This document shows positions 54,746 through 63,403 of a stretch of 64,000 nucleotides of DNA, piece after piece (position 1 is the stretch's first letter; the number at the start of each line of letters is the position of its first letter). Under the pieces are notes generated by a model. It had not been told where the DNA came from and made no database searches. It was given only the letters and a program-made list of their open reading frames with translations. The position numbers and the translations under genes were made by a program. Source of the stretch: Solibacillus isronensis (lineage in GTDB: Bacteria > Bacillota > Bacilli > Bacillales_A > Planococcaceae); NCBI RefSeq assembly GCF_900168685.1, contig NZ_FVZN01000012.1, positions 186,001 through 250,000 on the forward strand. The letters are read 5' to 3'.

Positions 54746-55768
54746 TTAATGTTCTTGAAAAAGTATTGTTGATTGACCAGCATCTAACATCTTAAAGGTT
54801 ATTTGGTCTTCTGTTGTCCTCTTAATCATATAATCTAAACCGGCAGGTAGATTATCTATGAATATAATTGGAGCTTTTAAGGGCTTTTCGAGAGGCGAAA
54901 AGAAGTCATCCCAGTGTACAGGGATTATTAGGTTAGGATTAACATTTTTTACAGTTTCCTCATAGAATTTATCCTGTTTTAGTAAATCTGCCATTCCTAA
55001 TCTATTAATTCCTAAAACCAAGACATCTGCACTTATGTTATCAAGTGCACCTTCAATATAGTTAAAACTTGGTCTTACTAACATTTTATTATCGCCATGT
55101 TGAACTAAAAAGTCGAAAGAGCCCCCTTCTTTAAAATCACGCATTCTGGCTGGTTGTTTAAGTGGCTTTTCTATGACCACTCCCGTATCATTATTAAATA
55201 CTGTTGGTTCAGAGTGGATCGAAGGTAATACAGTAACTATGAATTTTCCAATTTCGGTCGGTTCATTTATATCAAACAATATTAGGTTTTCTTCTGGTAC
55301 GTTACCACCTCTACCAATATTGAGAGTAGACTCAGAACCATAGATGTTGGCATTCGTTCGATTAGCAATGTGTGCAACATCAAGAGCATGGTCATAATGT
55401 GAATGTGAAACAAATATAGCCTTCAAACGATTTATCTTTTCCTTTTCTAGAATATCATCAACCAATGTTTCATCTGTTTCGATTTTAGATATTAAAACTC
55501 TAGGTAAAGATTGGCGTGTAAGGAAAGCATCTAGTAAGATTTGTGTTTCTCCATCGTCAAGTAAGAGCGTAGTGGTTCCGAACGATGTAACTTTAACAGC
55601 TTCATCTGATAGAATTTTATCATATTGCGACACAAAATATTTATCGTAATCCCCTAGCTTATTTTTGTCCTTTAAGAACACACTGATTAAAATAGCAATA
55701 AGCATAACCGTAATCATAGAAACGATCATCATTAGTTTTAAAAAAATTGCTTTTATTTTGATGTTCAT
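54746..55768 (-). CDS. Membrane-anchored MBL-fold metallohydrolase
   Basis: The 340-residue protein has an N-terminal membrane helix (about 8-30) and a metallo-beta-lactamase fold outside. The zinc motif is SHSHYDHALD, with later His in PSIHSEP and VHWDDFF. It resembles UlaG/RomA-type hydrolases; the substrate is unknown. The start at 55768 has an AAAGGAGGG site; a longer frame to 55843 has no better signal. A bidirectional hairpin (55865-55907) lies upstream. Confidence 0.8.
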   Translation of the reverse strand: MNIKIKAIFLKLMMIVSMITVMLIAILISVFLKDKNKLGDYDKYFVSQYDKILSDEAVKVTSFGTTTLLLDDGETQILLDAFLTRQSLPRVLISKIETDETLVDDILEKEKINRLKAIFVSHSHYDHALDVAHIANRTNANIYGSESTLNIGRGGNVPEENLILFDINEPTEIGKFIVTVLPSIHSEPTVFNNDTGVVIEKPLKQPARMRDFKEGGSFDFLVQHGDNKMLVRPSFNYIEGALDNISADVLVLGINRLGMADLLKQDKFYEETVKNVNPNLIIPVHWDDFFSPLEKPLKAPIIFIDNLPAGLDYMIKRTTEDQITFKMLDAGQSTILFQEH

Positions 55769-55864
55769 TATTTTCCCTCCTTTCTTTATGTGCCCTACAT
55801 GATTAATTATTTCGTATATATCTTCACTGTACTCTGAGTACACAGTAATCTGAATAAGCTTTGC

Positions 55865-55908
55865 AAAAAAGAGGAAAAGACACCGTTAAGTGTACTTCCT
55901 CTTTTTTA
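55865..55908. terminator. Bidirectional hairpin
   Basis: AAAAAAGAGGAA pairs with TTCCTCTTTTTT, with an inner ACAC/GTGT pair around CGTTAA. A- and T-tracts on both sides. Confidence 0.75.
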
Positions 55909-56000
55909 GTGCTATATCAAACTAAAAATTCTCGTTTCTTTTAGTACATTGATTTATGATTCTAAGAAGGATGAGAGTAGACAACAACCATAAATTCCTT

Positions 56001-56123
56001 CTAATGAAAAACCCCTCTAGCCATTTGTCTACACATTTCAGCACATTCACGACAAATTGTTGCACATTCTTGGCAATGTGTAGCCTGAAACTTTTCACAT
56101 TCAGCAGCACATGCTTCACAAAC
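56001..56123 (-). pseudogene. 3' fragment of a Csp/DUF326 copper storage gene
   Basis: The minus strand encodes 40 residues with Csp-type spacing: VCEACAAECEKF, HCQECATICRECAEMCRQ, then a stop. This matches the last third of the intact Csp at 34435-34764 (ICEACGNEC... HCQKCAESCFKCAEAC). The codon directly upstream is TAG, no start codon exists, and the 5' two thirds are missing, so this is a decayed copy. Confidence 0.8.
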
Positions 56124-56287
56124 CTATTATTAACAAATTTTTTCGATTGCAAACGTTACTATTAAATTTAAGGTAATTTATAATAAATTAAGTACACCTG
56201 CAAGTGCGATTATTATTAAACATTACACAAAAGAGACTAAATTTTTCCACCTTTTCGATTTTATTTTTAAACTAATAATTTTGCTAT
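56124..56287. other. Short AT-rich spacer
   Basis: Nothing supported between the csp fragment and the DUF378 terminator. Confidence 0.4.
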
Positions 56288-56323
56288 AAAAACCCCCGTA
56301 AAAATTAGTATCTAACCGGGGGG
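56288..56323 (-). terminator. Terminator of the DUF378 pseudogene
   Basis: Read on minus, CCCCCG pairs with CGGGGG around a 22-nt loop, followed by TTTTTAT. Confidence 0.7.
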
Positions 56324-56355
56324 TAGGGGGTCATAAAAACCTTTAATTTTTTACT

Positions 56356-56569
56356 TTAGACTAAGTCCTTATTTGTTGCCTTAAATATCAATAGGTAAAT
56401 TGCATATATCCCTACTATACCAATTATAGCGCAAACTACTCTATCTAATGCGGACATTTCAACAGACGGAGAACCAAATATAGAACCAATTAAGTCAAAC
56501 CCCAAAAAAACCTATTATTCCCAACCTTAAAGCAGCTGCAGTAACTAACCACCATGTTAATGTTCTCAT
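56356..56569 (-). pseudogene. DUF378 membrane protein gene with one-base frameshift
   Basis: On the minus strand, ATG 56569 (site GGGAAGGAA) encodes MRTLTWWLVTAAALRLGIIG then FFGV and a stop. Shifting one base at a TTTTTTTGGGG run restores FGFDLIGSIFG, then ALDRVVCAIIGIVGIYA and a natural end. This is the layout of small two-helix DUF378 proteins (YuzA-like). One extra G at the run explains the break; a sequencing error is also possible. Confidence 0.72.
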
Positions 56570-56858
56570 TTTATTTTTCCTTCCCATAAATTTTGTAATT
56601 CAGGTGTTATAATGTGTTAGATTGTTTATTTTATACATTAACAAGGATATGGAACCCAATTACGTGTGTTGCTCCAAAAAACGCGGCCTTTAATAGAGAA
56701 GTTTACTTTTGGGAATTACAATCATATACATGTTCAAAAAGTATGCGTTTTTTTTCAGTACTCATTAGCATCTTGTAATAATGATTCCGTTAAACTCCAT
56801 AATTTCTTCATATTTATTTGTTACAGTAATTGTAATGATACATAAGGAGGGAATTCTC

Positions 56859-58379
56859 ATGAAGTTTAATTTATTAATTACTACATTGCTAGTTAGTAGT
56901 GTTATTATTGCGGGATGTAGTGCAGGAAGTTCTGAATCTGATGAGCCTGGGACAATGGATCACTCAAACATGACGAGCATGGAGGGAATGGACCATTCAG
57001 ACATGACCGATGAGGAAATGGAAGAAATGGATATGGAAAACGGTCATGCAAGTCATACAAACATTGTTGCACTTAATAACTCAACGGGGGAAAATGAGTT
57101 AGTTCTTCCACAATTAATTGAACCAAAAGATGGAATTGTTAATATTAATGCTAAACAAGGAACAACAGAAATTTTTAAAGGAATTCAAACGAAAACATTT
57201 GGATATAATGGTTCATTTTTAGGTCCGGTTATTCGAGTAAATGAAGGAGAAACAGTTATTCTTAGAACAAAAAATGAATTAGCCGAACCTACCACATTTC
57301 ATTGGCATGGGGTAGATATACCAGGTGAAGGTGATGGTGGTCCACATCAGCTCTTGGAACCAGGCGCAGTGGAAGACGTGAAGTTTACGGTTAGTCAGGG
57401 GGCTTCAACACTTTGGTTCCACCCACATCCGGAAGGTTCTACTGCTGAACAAGTATATAAAGGTCTAGCAGGATTAATTTATATTGAAGATGATAATTCT
57501 GAAAATCTAACCTTACCAAAAGAATATGGGGTAAACGATTTTCCATTAGTATTTCAAGATAGAGAGTTCACTGATGAAAAACAGTTTGATTACCAAGCAG
57601 TACGCAATGATGATGGCACTATCGGAGATACTTTATTAGTGAATGGTACGATAAACCCAAAGCTGACAATAGGAAAAGAAAAAGTGAGACTTCGTTTATT
57701 AAACGGAGCAAATGCACGAAACTATACATTCAAATTAAATACGGGTGATAAATTCCAACAAATAGCAAGTGATGGTGGCTTCTTAAATAGCCCAATTGAA
57801 TTGAGTGAAATTACATTAGCACCTGGTGAACGTGCAGAAATTATTGTGGACTTTTCAAAACTTGATTCTGAAAGTGATATAGCACTTTTGAATGAAGACG
57901 ATACAATTTTATTACCATTTTTTATTGATGAGCAAAAAACAAATCCGATAGAAATTTCAACTAGTTTAAATGACTTTGCAGTGACGGATGAAGAGCGAAG
58001 TTTATCCGTTACGAAAAAACTTGAACTTTTTGGTATGGGGAAAATGGTATATATTAATGATAAGCAATTTGATATGAACAGAATTGATTTCACGCAGAAG
58101 CAAGGTGAAACAGAAATTTGGGAAATCTACAATAAACCAGATGCAATGGGTGGCATGATTCATCCGTTTCATATTCATGGTACTCAATTTAAAGTTGTTT
58201 CAATAGATGGGAATGAGCCACCTGTAAACTTGCAGGGATGGAAGGACACAATTTCCATTGAAGCTGGTCAAACAGTTAAATTAGCTGTGAAATTCAATAA
58301 TAAAGGTATATATATGTTCCACTGCCATGTTCTTGAACATGAGGAAAACGGAATGATGGGACAAGTGGAAATAATCTAA
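56859..58379 (+). CDS. Multicopper oxidase, lipoprotein
   Basis: The 506-residue copper oxidase has a lipobox (IIAGC near residue 20), a Met/His-rich linker (MDHSNMTSMEGMDHSDM) and three cupredoxin domains. Copper-site motifs are FHWHGVD, LWFHPHPEGST, HPFHIHGTQF and MFHCHVLEHEENGMM, giving a complete type 1 and trinuclear centre. Probably oxidises Cu(I) to Cu(II) at the surface, as CueO does. AAGGAGG precedes ATG 56859; an in-frame ATG at 56781 lacks a site and would bury the signal peptide. Confidence 0.92.
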   Translation: MKFNLLITTLLVSSVIIAGCSAGSSESDEPGTMDHSNMTSMEGMDHSDMTDEEMEEMDMENGHASHTNIVALNNSTGENELVLPQLIEPKDGIVNINAKQGTTEIFKGIQTKTFGYNGSFLGPVIRVNEGETVILRTKNELAEPTTFHWHGVDIPGEGDGGPHQLLEPGAVEDVKFTVSQGASTLWFHPHPEGSTAEQVYKGLAGLIYIEDDNSENLTLPKEYGVNDFPLVFQDREFTDEKQFDYQAVRNDDGTIGDTLLVNGTINPKLTIGKEKVRLRLLNGANARNYTFKLNTGDKFQQIASDGGFLNSPIELSEITLAPGERAEIIVDFSKLDSESDIALLNEDDTILLPFFIDEQKTNPIEISTSLNDFAVTDEERSLSVTKKLELFGMGKMVYINDKQFDMNRIDFTQKQGETEIWEIYNKPDAMGGMIHPFHIHGTQFKVVSIDGNEPPVNLQGWKDTISIEAGQTVKLAVKFNNKGIYMFHCHVLEHEENGMMGQVEII

Positions 58380-58416
58380 CATTTACTTTCTCGACTTGAT
58401 AAGAGATAATTTATAT

Positions 58417-58464
58417 AAAAAACACCTTCAAGTAATAGTTGGGATTTACTTGAGGGTGTTTTTT
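58417..58464 (+). terminator. Terminator after multicopper oxidase
   Basis: AAAAACACCTTCAAGTAA pairs with TTACTTGAGGGTGTTTTT (one G-T pair), followed by T. A-tract upstream. Confidence 0.88.
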
Positions 58465-58504
58465 AAATACTTTTAATAATAATTATTGCAAGGGAGGGAT
58501 CTAT

Positions 58505-59530
58505 ATGTCTCCTAAATTAACAGAAGACAAGAACAAACGGGTTGGTAAGAATAAAGCAAAATTATTTCTTTATATTGCGATATTCCTTTTTATTATCTGG
58601 GGAATAGCTACTACTTGGTTGGGAATGACCTACAAATTTAATAATATAAATAATGAGGAAAACGAAGTTATAAATAGTCCTTTAAATAAAAAAGATCCCA
58701 CTATTAATTTCTCTACAGAAAATTCAGAAGAGGATAAGACTTTTGAAAACACGGATAGAGATGACTTAAAACCACCTATGAAAACAGTATTAAAAGACAG
58801 AACTCTTCGATTAAAAAATATTGAGGGGATTTTCGGAAATATGAAATCACCTAAAGAAATTTCAGCTATCCACTCTACCTTTGGTAAAGAAGTAGTTTAT
58901 ATTTATCATTCCCATAGTAGGGAATCCTTTTTGCCCTATCTTATAGATACAATCAGACCAGAAGAAGCTTATCATTCAGTAGCAAACATAACATTGGTTG
59001 GAAAAATGCTTGGGCGAGCAATGGACCAAAGGGGAGTAGGAACAAAAGTTGAAACAGTAGATATTGTACAACTTTTGAATTCTAGGAACTTAGATTACAG
59101 CAGCTCTTACAATGTTTCAAGGGAACTAATCCAATTATCACAAAATGAAAATAAAGACCTTGAGTACTTTTTAGATATTCACCGTGATTCATTACGAAAA
59201 GAAAATACAACGACAGAAATAAATAGAACAAAATATGCTAATCTACTTTTTGTAGTTGGAACTGGCCATGCAGAATTTGAAAAGAATCTTCAGTTTGCAA
59301 ATAAGCTACATACACTATTAGAAAAAAAATACCCTACTTTGTCAAAAGGTATATTAAAAAAAAGTAGTAGTCAGGGAAATGGAATTTATAATCAAGATCT
59401 CGCCCCTAACTCATTAATTATAGAAATTGGGGGAGTAGATAATACGGTAGAAGAACTTCATCGATCAACGGAAGCCCTTGCTGAAGTATTAAGTGATTAT
59501 TATTGGGAGGAAAATTCGGAATCTCGGTGA
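58505..59530 (+). CDS. spoIIP: SpoIIP-like peptidoglycan hydrolase, second copy
   Basis: The 341-residue protein has an N-terminal membrane helix (about 18-42), an acidic linker and the SpoIIP domain with YIYHSHSRESFLPYL, DIHRDSLRKE and IEIGGVDNT. It is a paralogue of the minus-strand protein at 39079-39948, with which it shares the HSH, D(L/I)HRDS and E(M/I)GG motifs and NGIYNQDLAxN. GGGAGGG precedes the ATG. It directly follows the oxidase terminator. Confidence 0.82.
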   Translation: MSPKLTEDKNKRVGKNKAKLFLYIAIFLFIIWGIATTWLGMTYKFNNINNEENEVINSPLNKKDPTINFSTENSEEDKTFENTDRDDLKPPMKTVLKDRTLRLKNIEGIFGNMKSPKEISAIHSTFGKEVVYIYHSHSRESFLPYLIDTIRPEEAYHSVANITLVGKMLGRAMDQRGVGTKVETVDIVQLLNSRNLDYSSSYNVSRELIQLSQNENKDLEYFLDIHRDSLRKENTTTEINRTKYANLLFVVGTGHAEFEKNLQFANKLHTLLEKKYPTLSKGILKKSSSQGNGIYNQDLAPNSLIIEIGGVDNTVEELHRSTEALAEVLSDYYWEENSESR

Positions 59531-60045
59531 AATAACGAGTCCTTAAACTTCTTTTAGAGATACCCAATGGGTTAATGCTTAGGAATGGAATACTTTTAGA
59601 AATGCAAAATCACTTTTTGTAATTAAATTCGATGTGTAGACTCGTTGATTAAACAGCTTGTCTACATTTTTTATATAAAATTAAAAAATGTGTATCTCAT
59701 GAAGGGTGTTAGTTTATAAATTATCTGCTAATTTTGGAAGGTCGAGCTAGAATGCCCGGTGATTTTCCTCAACCAAAACGGAGGCTGCTTTTTATTGTGG
59801 TATTTTTTGCTTTTGTCCTACGGATTGTACACATTCTCATCATGACTAAGGCGGCAAACAGGGGGCTGATTCCTAGGCGTCCGCCCTCCTCCTGTTGCCA
59901 ACTAATTCAGGAGCCGACTGAACAATCAAGGGGCGAAAAATTTTTTCAGAACGTATTTAAATCCCTCTTGATTTACTCAAATTAATTATTAATTTAATTC
60001 CAAAATATATTGGTGAAAGAAAGAGAGTCCTGTGCATAAAATAAA
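59531..60045. other. Intergenic region with hairpin and a doubtful small frame
   Basis: A terminator-like hairpin (TGTAGAC with GTCTACA, 59635-59673) is followed by a region of higher G+C (about 59740-59945). It contains a frame from ATG 59752 (MPGDFPQPKRRLLFIVV...) ending at 59985, with one hydrophobic segment. No ribosome site and unusual codon use; it could be a non-coding RNA or a fragment of transferred DNA. Confidence 0.3.
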
Positions 60046-60083
60046 AAACGTTTTACCGCATTATAGTTTGCGGTAAGACGTTT
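60044..60083 (-). terminator. Terminator of NlpC/P60 gene
   Basis: On minus, AAACGTCTTACCGCA pairs with TGCGGTAAAACGTTT (one G-T pair), followed by TTTATTTTAT. Confidence 0.85.
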
Positions 60084-60095
60084 GGAAATGTAAGT

Positions 60096-60596
60096 TTATT
60101 TTTTTGCTGAAGCTACTTGAGATACTTTTGCTACACGCTTAGCACCTATATATTTGTCCCCCCAGTAGTAAGGATCGTTCAGTTTCGATACTGAAACACC
60201 TTTACTGGATGAAGAATGTGCAAATTTGCCGTTTCCAATGTAAATTCCAGCATGTGATACACCTTTACCTGAAGTATTGAAGAATACCAAATCTCCAGCT
60301 TTTAGATTTTTCTTTGAAACAGATGTACCAACATTTATCATCCCAGCAGTTGTTCTTGGTAAGGCAACACCAGCTTTTTTATATACATACCCGATAAATC
60401 CTGAGCAGTCAAAGCCTTTTGTTGTAGTACCACCCCAAAGATACTTGGTACCCAAAACTTTGTTTGCAGTCGATACGATTTGTGTTGAATTTATACTTGA
60501 AGCAGCTTCTGCTTGATTTGCAAGTGGAGCTAAAAAGATGAATGACGAAAGTGTAACTATTGAAATGCCCTTAAGCAACTGTGACTGTAATTTCAT
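60096..60596 (-). CDS. NlpC/P60 cell-wall hydrolase
   Basis: The 166-residue secreted enzyme has a signal peptide (to AEA, about residue 31) and a single NlpC/P60 domain with catalytic Cys in FDCSGFIGY and His in SHAGIYIGNG. It has no wall-binding domain. It is similar to the catalytic part of the SLH-bearing protein at 48848-49762. The upstream site is GGAGGAT, read on the minus strand. Probable role: wall turnover. Confidence 0.88.
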   Translation of the reverse strand: MKLQSQLLKGISIVTLSSFIFLAPLANQAEAASSINSTQIVSTANKVLGTKYLWGGTTTKGFDCSGFIGYVYKKAGVALPRTTAGMINVGTSVSKKNLKAGDLVFFNTSGKGVSHAGIYIGNGKFAHSSSSKGVSVSKLNDPYYWGDKYIGAKRVAKVSQVASAKK

Positions 60597-60911
60597 ATAA
60601 AGTAAAATCCTCCGATTGTTAGCTCTAGGCTGCTATTTTTTCTAAACTTCAACTAAACCTAGTTTATCACCATATAAACCTTTTTAATTTTACATTTGAG
60701 TAACAAAAAGATTACACTATTCGAGTTTGTAATAATATTCTTAATATTAAACTTTTCGCGTTTTATGCAATTCGTCTTATATTTCGTTCTGTATTTTAAT
60801 CACATATAAAACAAAAGATCACTTTTCATTTGAAAAAGTGGTCTTTTGTTTTACAAAGTCAACTATCGCTCCGTCTTATCTTTCTTGAATTGAAAGAGAG
60901 TATTTAAATAG
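60597..60911. other. Intergenic region with bidirectional terminator
   Basis: The 315-bp region holds the upstream sequence of the NlpC gene and a strong hairpin (AAAACAAAAGATCAC with GTGGTCTTTTGTTTT, one G-T pair, 60808-60853) that would end the minus-strand C39-like transcript and could act both ways. Nothing else is seen. Confidence 0.6.
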
Positions 60912-61874
60912 TCAATAAAGAGTAACAGCCATATTCCCTAAACTCTCAAAGCTCTTAAAAAATTTAATTTTATCATGTGTAACGTTTCCTTGTAGAGGAT
61001 CCATTATAGTAACAGTATCCTCAGTAACCCGAGTTAATACTACTGCATGTTCATTTTGAATAATATGATGATATTCGTTTGTCCCATCCATCCAATAGCT
61101 ACCTCGTATTATAGGTGTACCTAAATCCCGTGTAATCCAGGTAAGAATGGGGAGACCTTCTTTTACCATATCTTCTATTTCTTCTATTGATGCACCTGTG
61201 AGATTGACAGCAGTGTAATCTTTTCCATTAGCCTCTGAATAGCTATGAATTGAATCAATAATACCTTCTGGAAAAATGTAAATGCCCTTAGGATCCGTTG
61301 GTTCTCCTGGGAACGCTTCTTGTGGATTTGGGCCGATTCGTTTGCCATTTTCATAACGTAATGGTACTTTATTTAAATGTTTTTCAGCCATTTCCTCTTT
61401 AGTAATTGTTTCGCCATAGTAGTTAAAAATAGCTGTTAGTGATGTGATTTCACAGCCGGTAGGGAGAACGGGTTTTTGTAATACTACAGGAACAGCAATT
61501 GTTCTTTGCTGCGAATGTGTTTCTATCAGAATTTCTCCCTTTTCTTTTTCAACAGTAAAAGAAAGCGATTCTTTTGTTAATCCTGTTCCAATATTTACTT
61601 CTACCTCTTTACCAACTGCGATATCTTCAAACAGTATATGTCCATTTTTATCCGAAAAAGTTTCTACATATGTATCATCATTTAAACCATTTAAAATAAC
61701 CTGCTTATTAACGACAGGAGCTTGGCTTGTAAACTCAATAAGTTTTATAAAAATTGACGTAGTTTCAACAATTTCCTCTACGGTAGGGGAATTTTCTATC
61801 ACTGTATTCTCTTCACTTGTACAACTAGTTAATAGTAGTGTTATTAAAAGTAAAAATGAAATTCTTTTCATCAT
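60912..61874 (-). CDS. C39-like cysteine peptidase domain lipoprotein
   Basis: The 320-residue lipoprotein has lipobox LTSC near residue 18, an Ig-like region (about 35-120) and a C39_2-type papain-like domain. Expected motifs are present: PVLPTGCEITSLTAIFNYYG (catalytic Cys in GCE), GLPILTWITRD, and EHAVVLTRV with His, then TIMDPLQGN with Asp. Such lipoproteins are common in Bacillales; the substrate is unknown. The product starts MMKRISFLLL. Confidence 0.78.
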   Translation of the reverse strand: MMKRISFLLLITLLLTSCTSEENTVIENSPTVEEIVETTSIFIKLIEFTSQAPVVNKQVILNGLNDDTYVETFSDKNGHILFEDIAVGKEVEVNIGTGLTKESLSFTVEKEKGEILIETHSQQRTIAVPVVLQKPVLPTGCEITSLTAIFNYYGETITKEEMAEKHLNKVPLRYENGKRIGPNPQEAFPGEPTDPKGIYIFPEGIIDSIHSYSEANGKDYTAVNLTGASIEEIEDMVKEGLPILTWITRDLGTPIIRGSYWMDGTNEYHHIIQNEHAVVLTRVTEDTVTIMDPLQGNVTHDKIKFFKSFESLGNMAVTLY

Positions 61875-61897
61875 ATTTAATCCTTTCGTTAGTATGA

Positions 61898-62713
61898 TTA
61901 AAGGGAAGCGATAAATTTAGTAAACCATGCGATATAATGCGCACCCGGAATAAATAGCACTTGTGCAAAAAGCGTACCAAGCAGACGGGATATGACCATA
62001 AACATAGTCGTTTGTTTTAATTGCATATAACTGCCACGACCATTCAGCACATCATCTGCTAGAATAGAAATTTTTGGATCAATGAAAAGAATTAATAAAA
62101 TAGTTGCCATGCCATTAATTAAACCAGATGCCATAACAGCTGTTGCAGCTCGCTCAGGTACGAGCAATGCAGCATACAGTGCTGATAGAACACCAATCGT
62201 ATAGATAGCCGTTATCAGTATATTAAATAGCATCAGTTTTATAGGTACGGTTTTAAGTGAAATCCCTTTTAAATACTGTAAACTCGGCATTTGAATATGT
62301 TTTATACTTCGAATAATATTGTTGCGTGTACAAACGGCTTTAAGCAATGCTGGCATTGAGCCTCGCTTGTTAGCCAAATGAACAATGGCTCTAGAAAATA
62401 GTGCTATAAAGGTTGGAAACAATAAGGCACCTATAATTGTTCCAATAGAAGCAGCGCCTATAATAAAGCGAAATTGATCTTCCACATACGTAAGTGAATC
62501 TTCTTTTGGTGCCAAATCAATGAGACTTCCTGTAAAGGGTTGTTGCATCATATTTGCTAGCCTTGACACCATTACAAGTACATTAAATAAAGCAAAAGCT
62601 GAAGCGAGGAATCTTACCCTTGCGCCAGATAATCGTACAGCATATGCAAGTGTTTCAATGGAATGAATCATACAGATAAATAAAGCAATGATGATAAGCT
62701 GTGTTGTAATCAC
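61898..62713 (-). CDS. amj: Lipid II flippase Amj family protein
   Basis: The 271-residue membrane protein has about six helices and the Amj/YdaH pattern: SIETLAYAVRLSGARVR, ASAFALFNVLVMVSRLANM, then ILFIDPKISILADDV and a C-terminal SRLLGTLFAQVLF. Amj moves lipid II outward and can replace MurJ in B. subtilis. ATG start with AAGGAGAAC upstream. Fits chromosomal wall-synthesis genes. Confidence 0.88.
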   Translation of the reverse strand: MITTQLIIIALFICMIHSIETLAYAVRLSGARVRFLASAFALFNVLVMVSRLANMMQQPFTGSLIDLAPKEDSLTYVEDQFRFIIGAASIGTIIGALLFPTFIALFSRAIVHLANKRGSMPALLKAVCTRNNIIRSIKHIQMPSLQYLKGISLKTVPIKLMLFNILITAIYTIGVLSALYAALLVPERAATAVMASGLINGMATILLILFIDPKISILADDVLNGRGSYMQLKQTTMFMVISRLLGTLFAQVLFIPGAHYIAWFTKFIASL

Positions 62714-62740
62714 AGGTGTTCTCCTTAGTAGGTGATAGGA

Positions 62741-62775
62741 AAACCCCTCCTTAATCGAGTTGTTTAAAGAGGGGA
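62741..62775 (-). terminator. Terminator of VTT-domain gene
   Basis: On minus, CCCCTCTTTAA pairs with TTAAGGAGGGG (one G-T pair), followed by TTTTCC. Lies between the VTT gene and amj; the ribosome site of amj follows. Confidence 0.6.
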
Positions 62776-62802
62776 TAGTCCATTATTTTATGGTGACTAT
62801 GT

Positions 62803-63357
62803 TTATTGGCGCCACTTTTGCTTCAGCTTTCTCCCGATTAAAAATAGTATGAGCACATAAAGCGCAATAATAAATACAGTATTCCAATTGCCGGCTGCTA
62901 TTTGATGACCTGCAAGTGAAAAGGCTAGTATTGTTGGTAACTTGCCTAAAAATGTTGCAGCTATAAAGGCACCGAGATTTACATTCGATATACCTGCAAT
63001 TAAATTAATGCCGGCTGAAGGTAAAACTGGAATGATACGACCAAGTAGTACAGCTAAAAAACCGTTTTTCTCAACTAGTTCAATGTATTTCGTTAAATAC
63101 TGTCTCTTTAATAAATATTTTAGAGCGACATGCCGTAGTAAGTTTTTACTTAAGAGAAATAAAAGGACGGAGCCTAGCGTTGTCCCAAGCAAGTTAATCG
63201 CAAGACCAGGGAAAAACGAATGATTACTTGCAATAAATGCCGCCAGTACGGGAATTGGTGCAAAGGGAATCATTGAAACAAGTACCATTATTAAAAATTG
63301 ATAAAGCCAACCATTAGGTCTTTCATTTTGTATAATGTCTAAAAATAATTGATCCAT
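62803..63357 (-). CDS. TVP38/TMEM64 (VTT/DedA-like) membrane protein
   Basis: The 184-residue protein has about five helices and the VTT pattern: FAPIPVLAAFIAS, NLLGTTLGSVLLFLLSK, VLLGRIIPVLPSAGINLIAG with the conserved Arg/Pro loop, and GAFIAATFLGKLPTI. The family works in membrane lipid homeostasis, some members as undecaprenyl-phosphate or phosphatidylethanolamine translocases. No ligand can be named from the sequence. Confidence 0.85.
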   Translation of the reverse strand: MDQLFLDIIQNERPNGWLYQFLIMVLVSMIPFAPIPVLAAFIASNHSFFPGLAINLLGTTLGSVLLFLLSKNLLRHVALKYLLKRQYLTKYIELVEKNGFLAVLLGRIIPVLPSAGINLIAGISNVNLGAFIAATFLGKLPTILAFSLAGHQIAAGNWNTVFIIALYVLILFLIGRKLKQKWRQ

Positions 63358-63403
63358 AATCTTTCCTTAAAATTATTTTAGCTATTGTATAACTAATTTA
63401 TTA

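Noticed and set aside
55922-56152. 76-residue minus-strand frame near the csp fragment
   Set aside because: Wrong frame: the Cys-rich Csp pattern is in the neighbouring frame (56001-56123).
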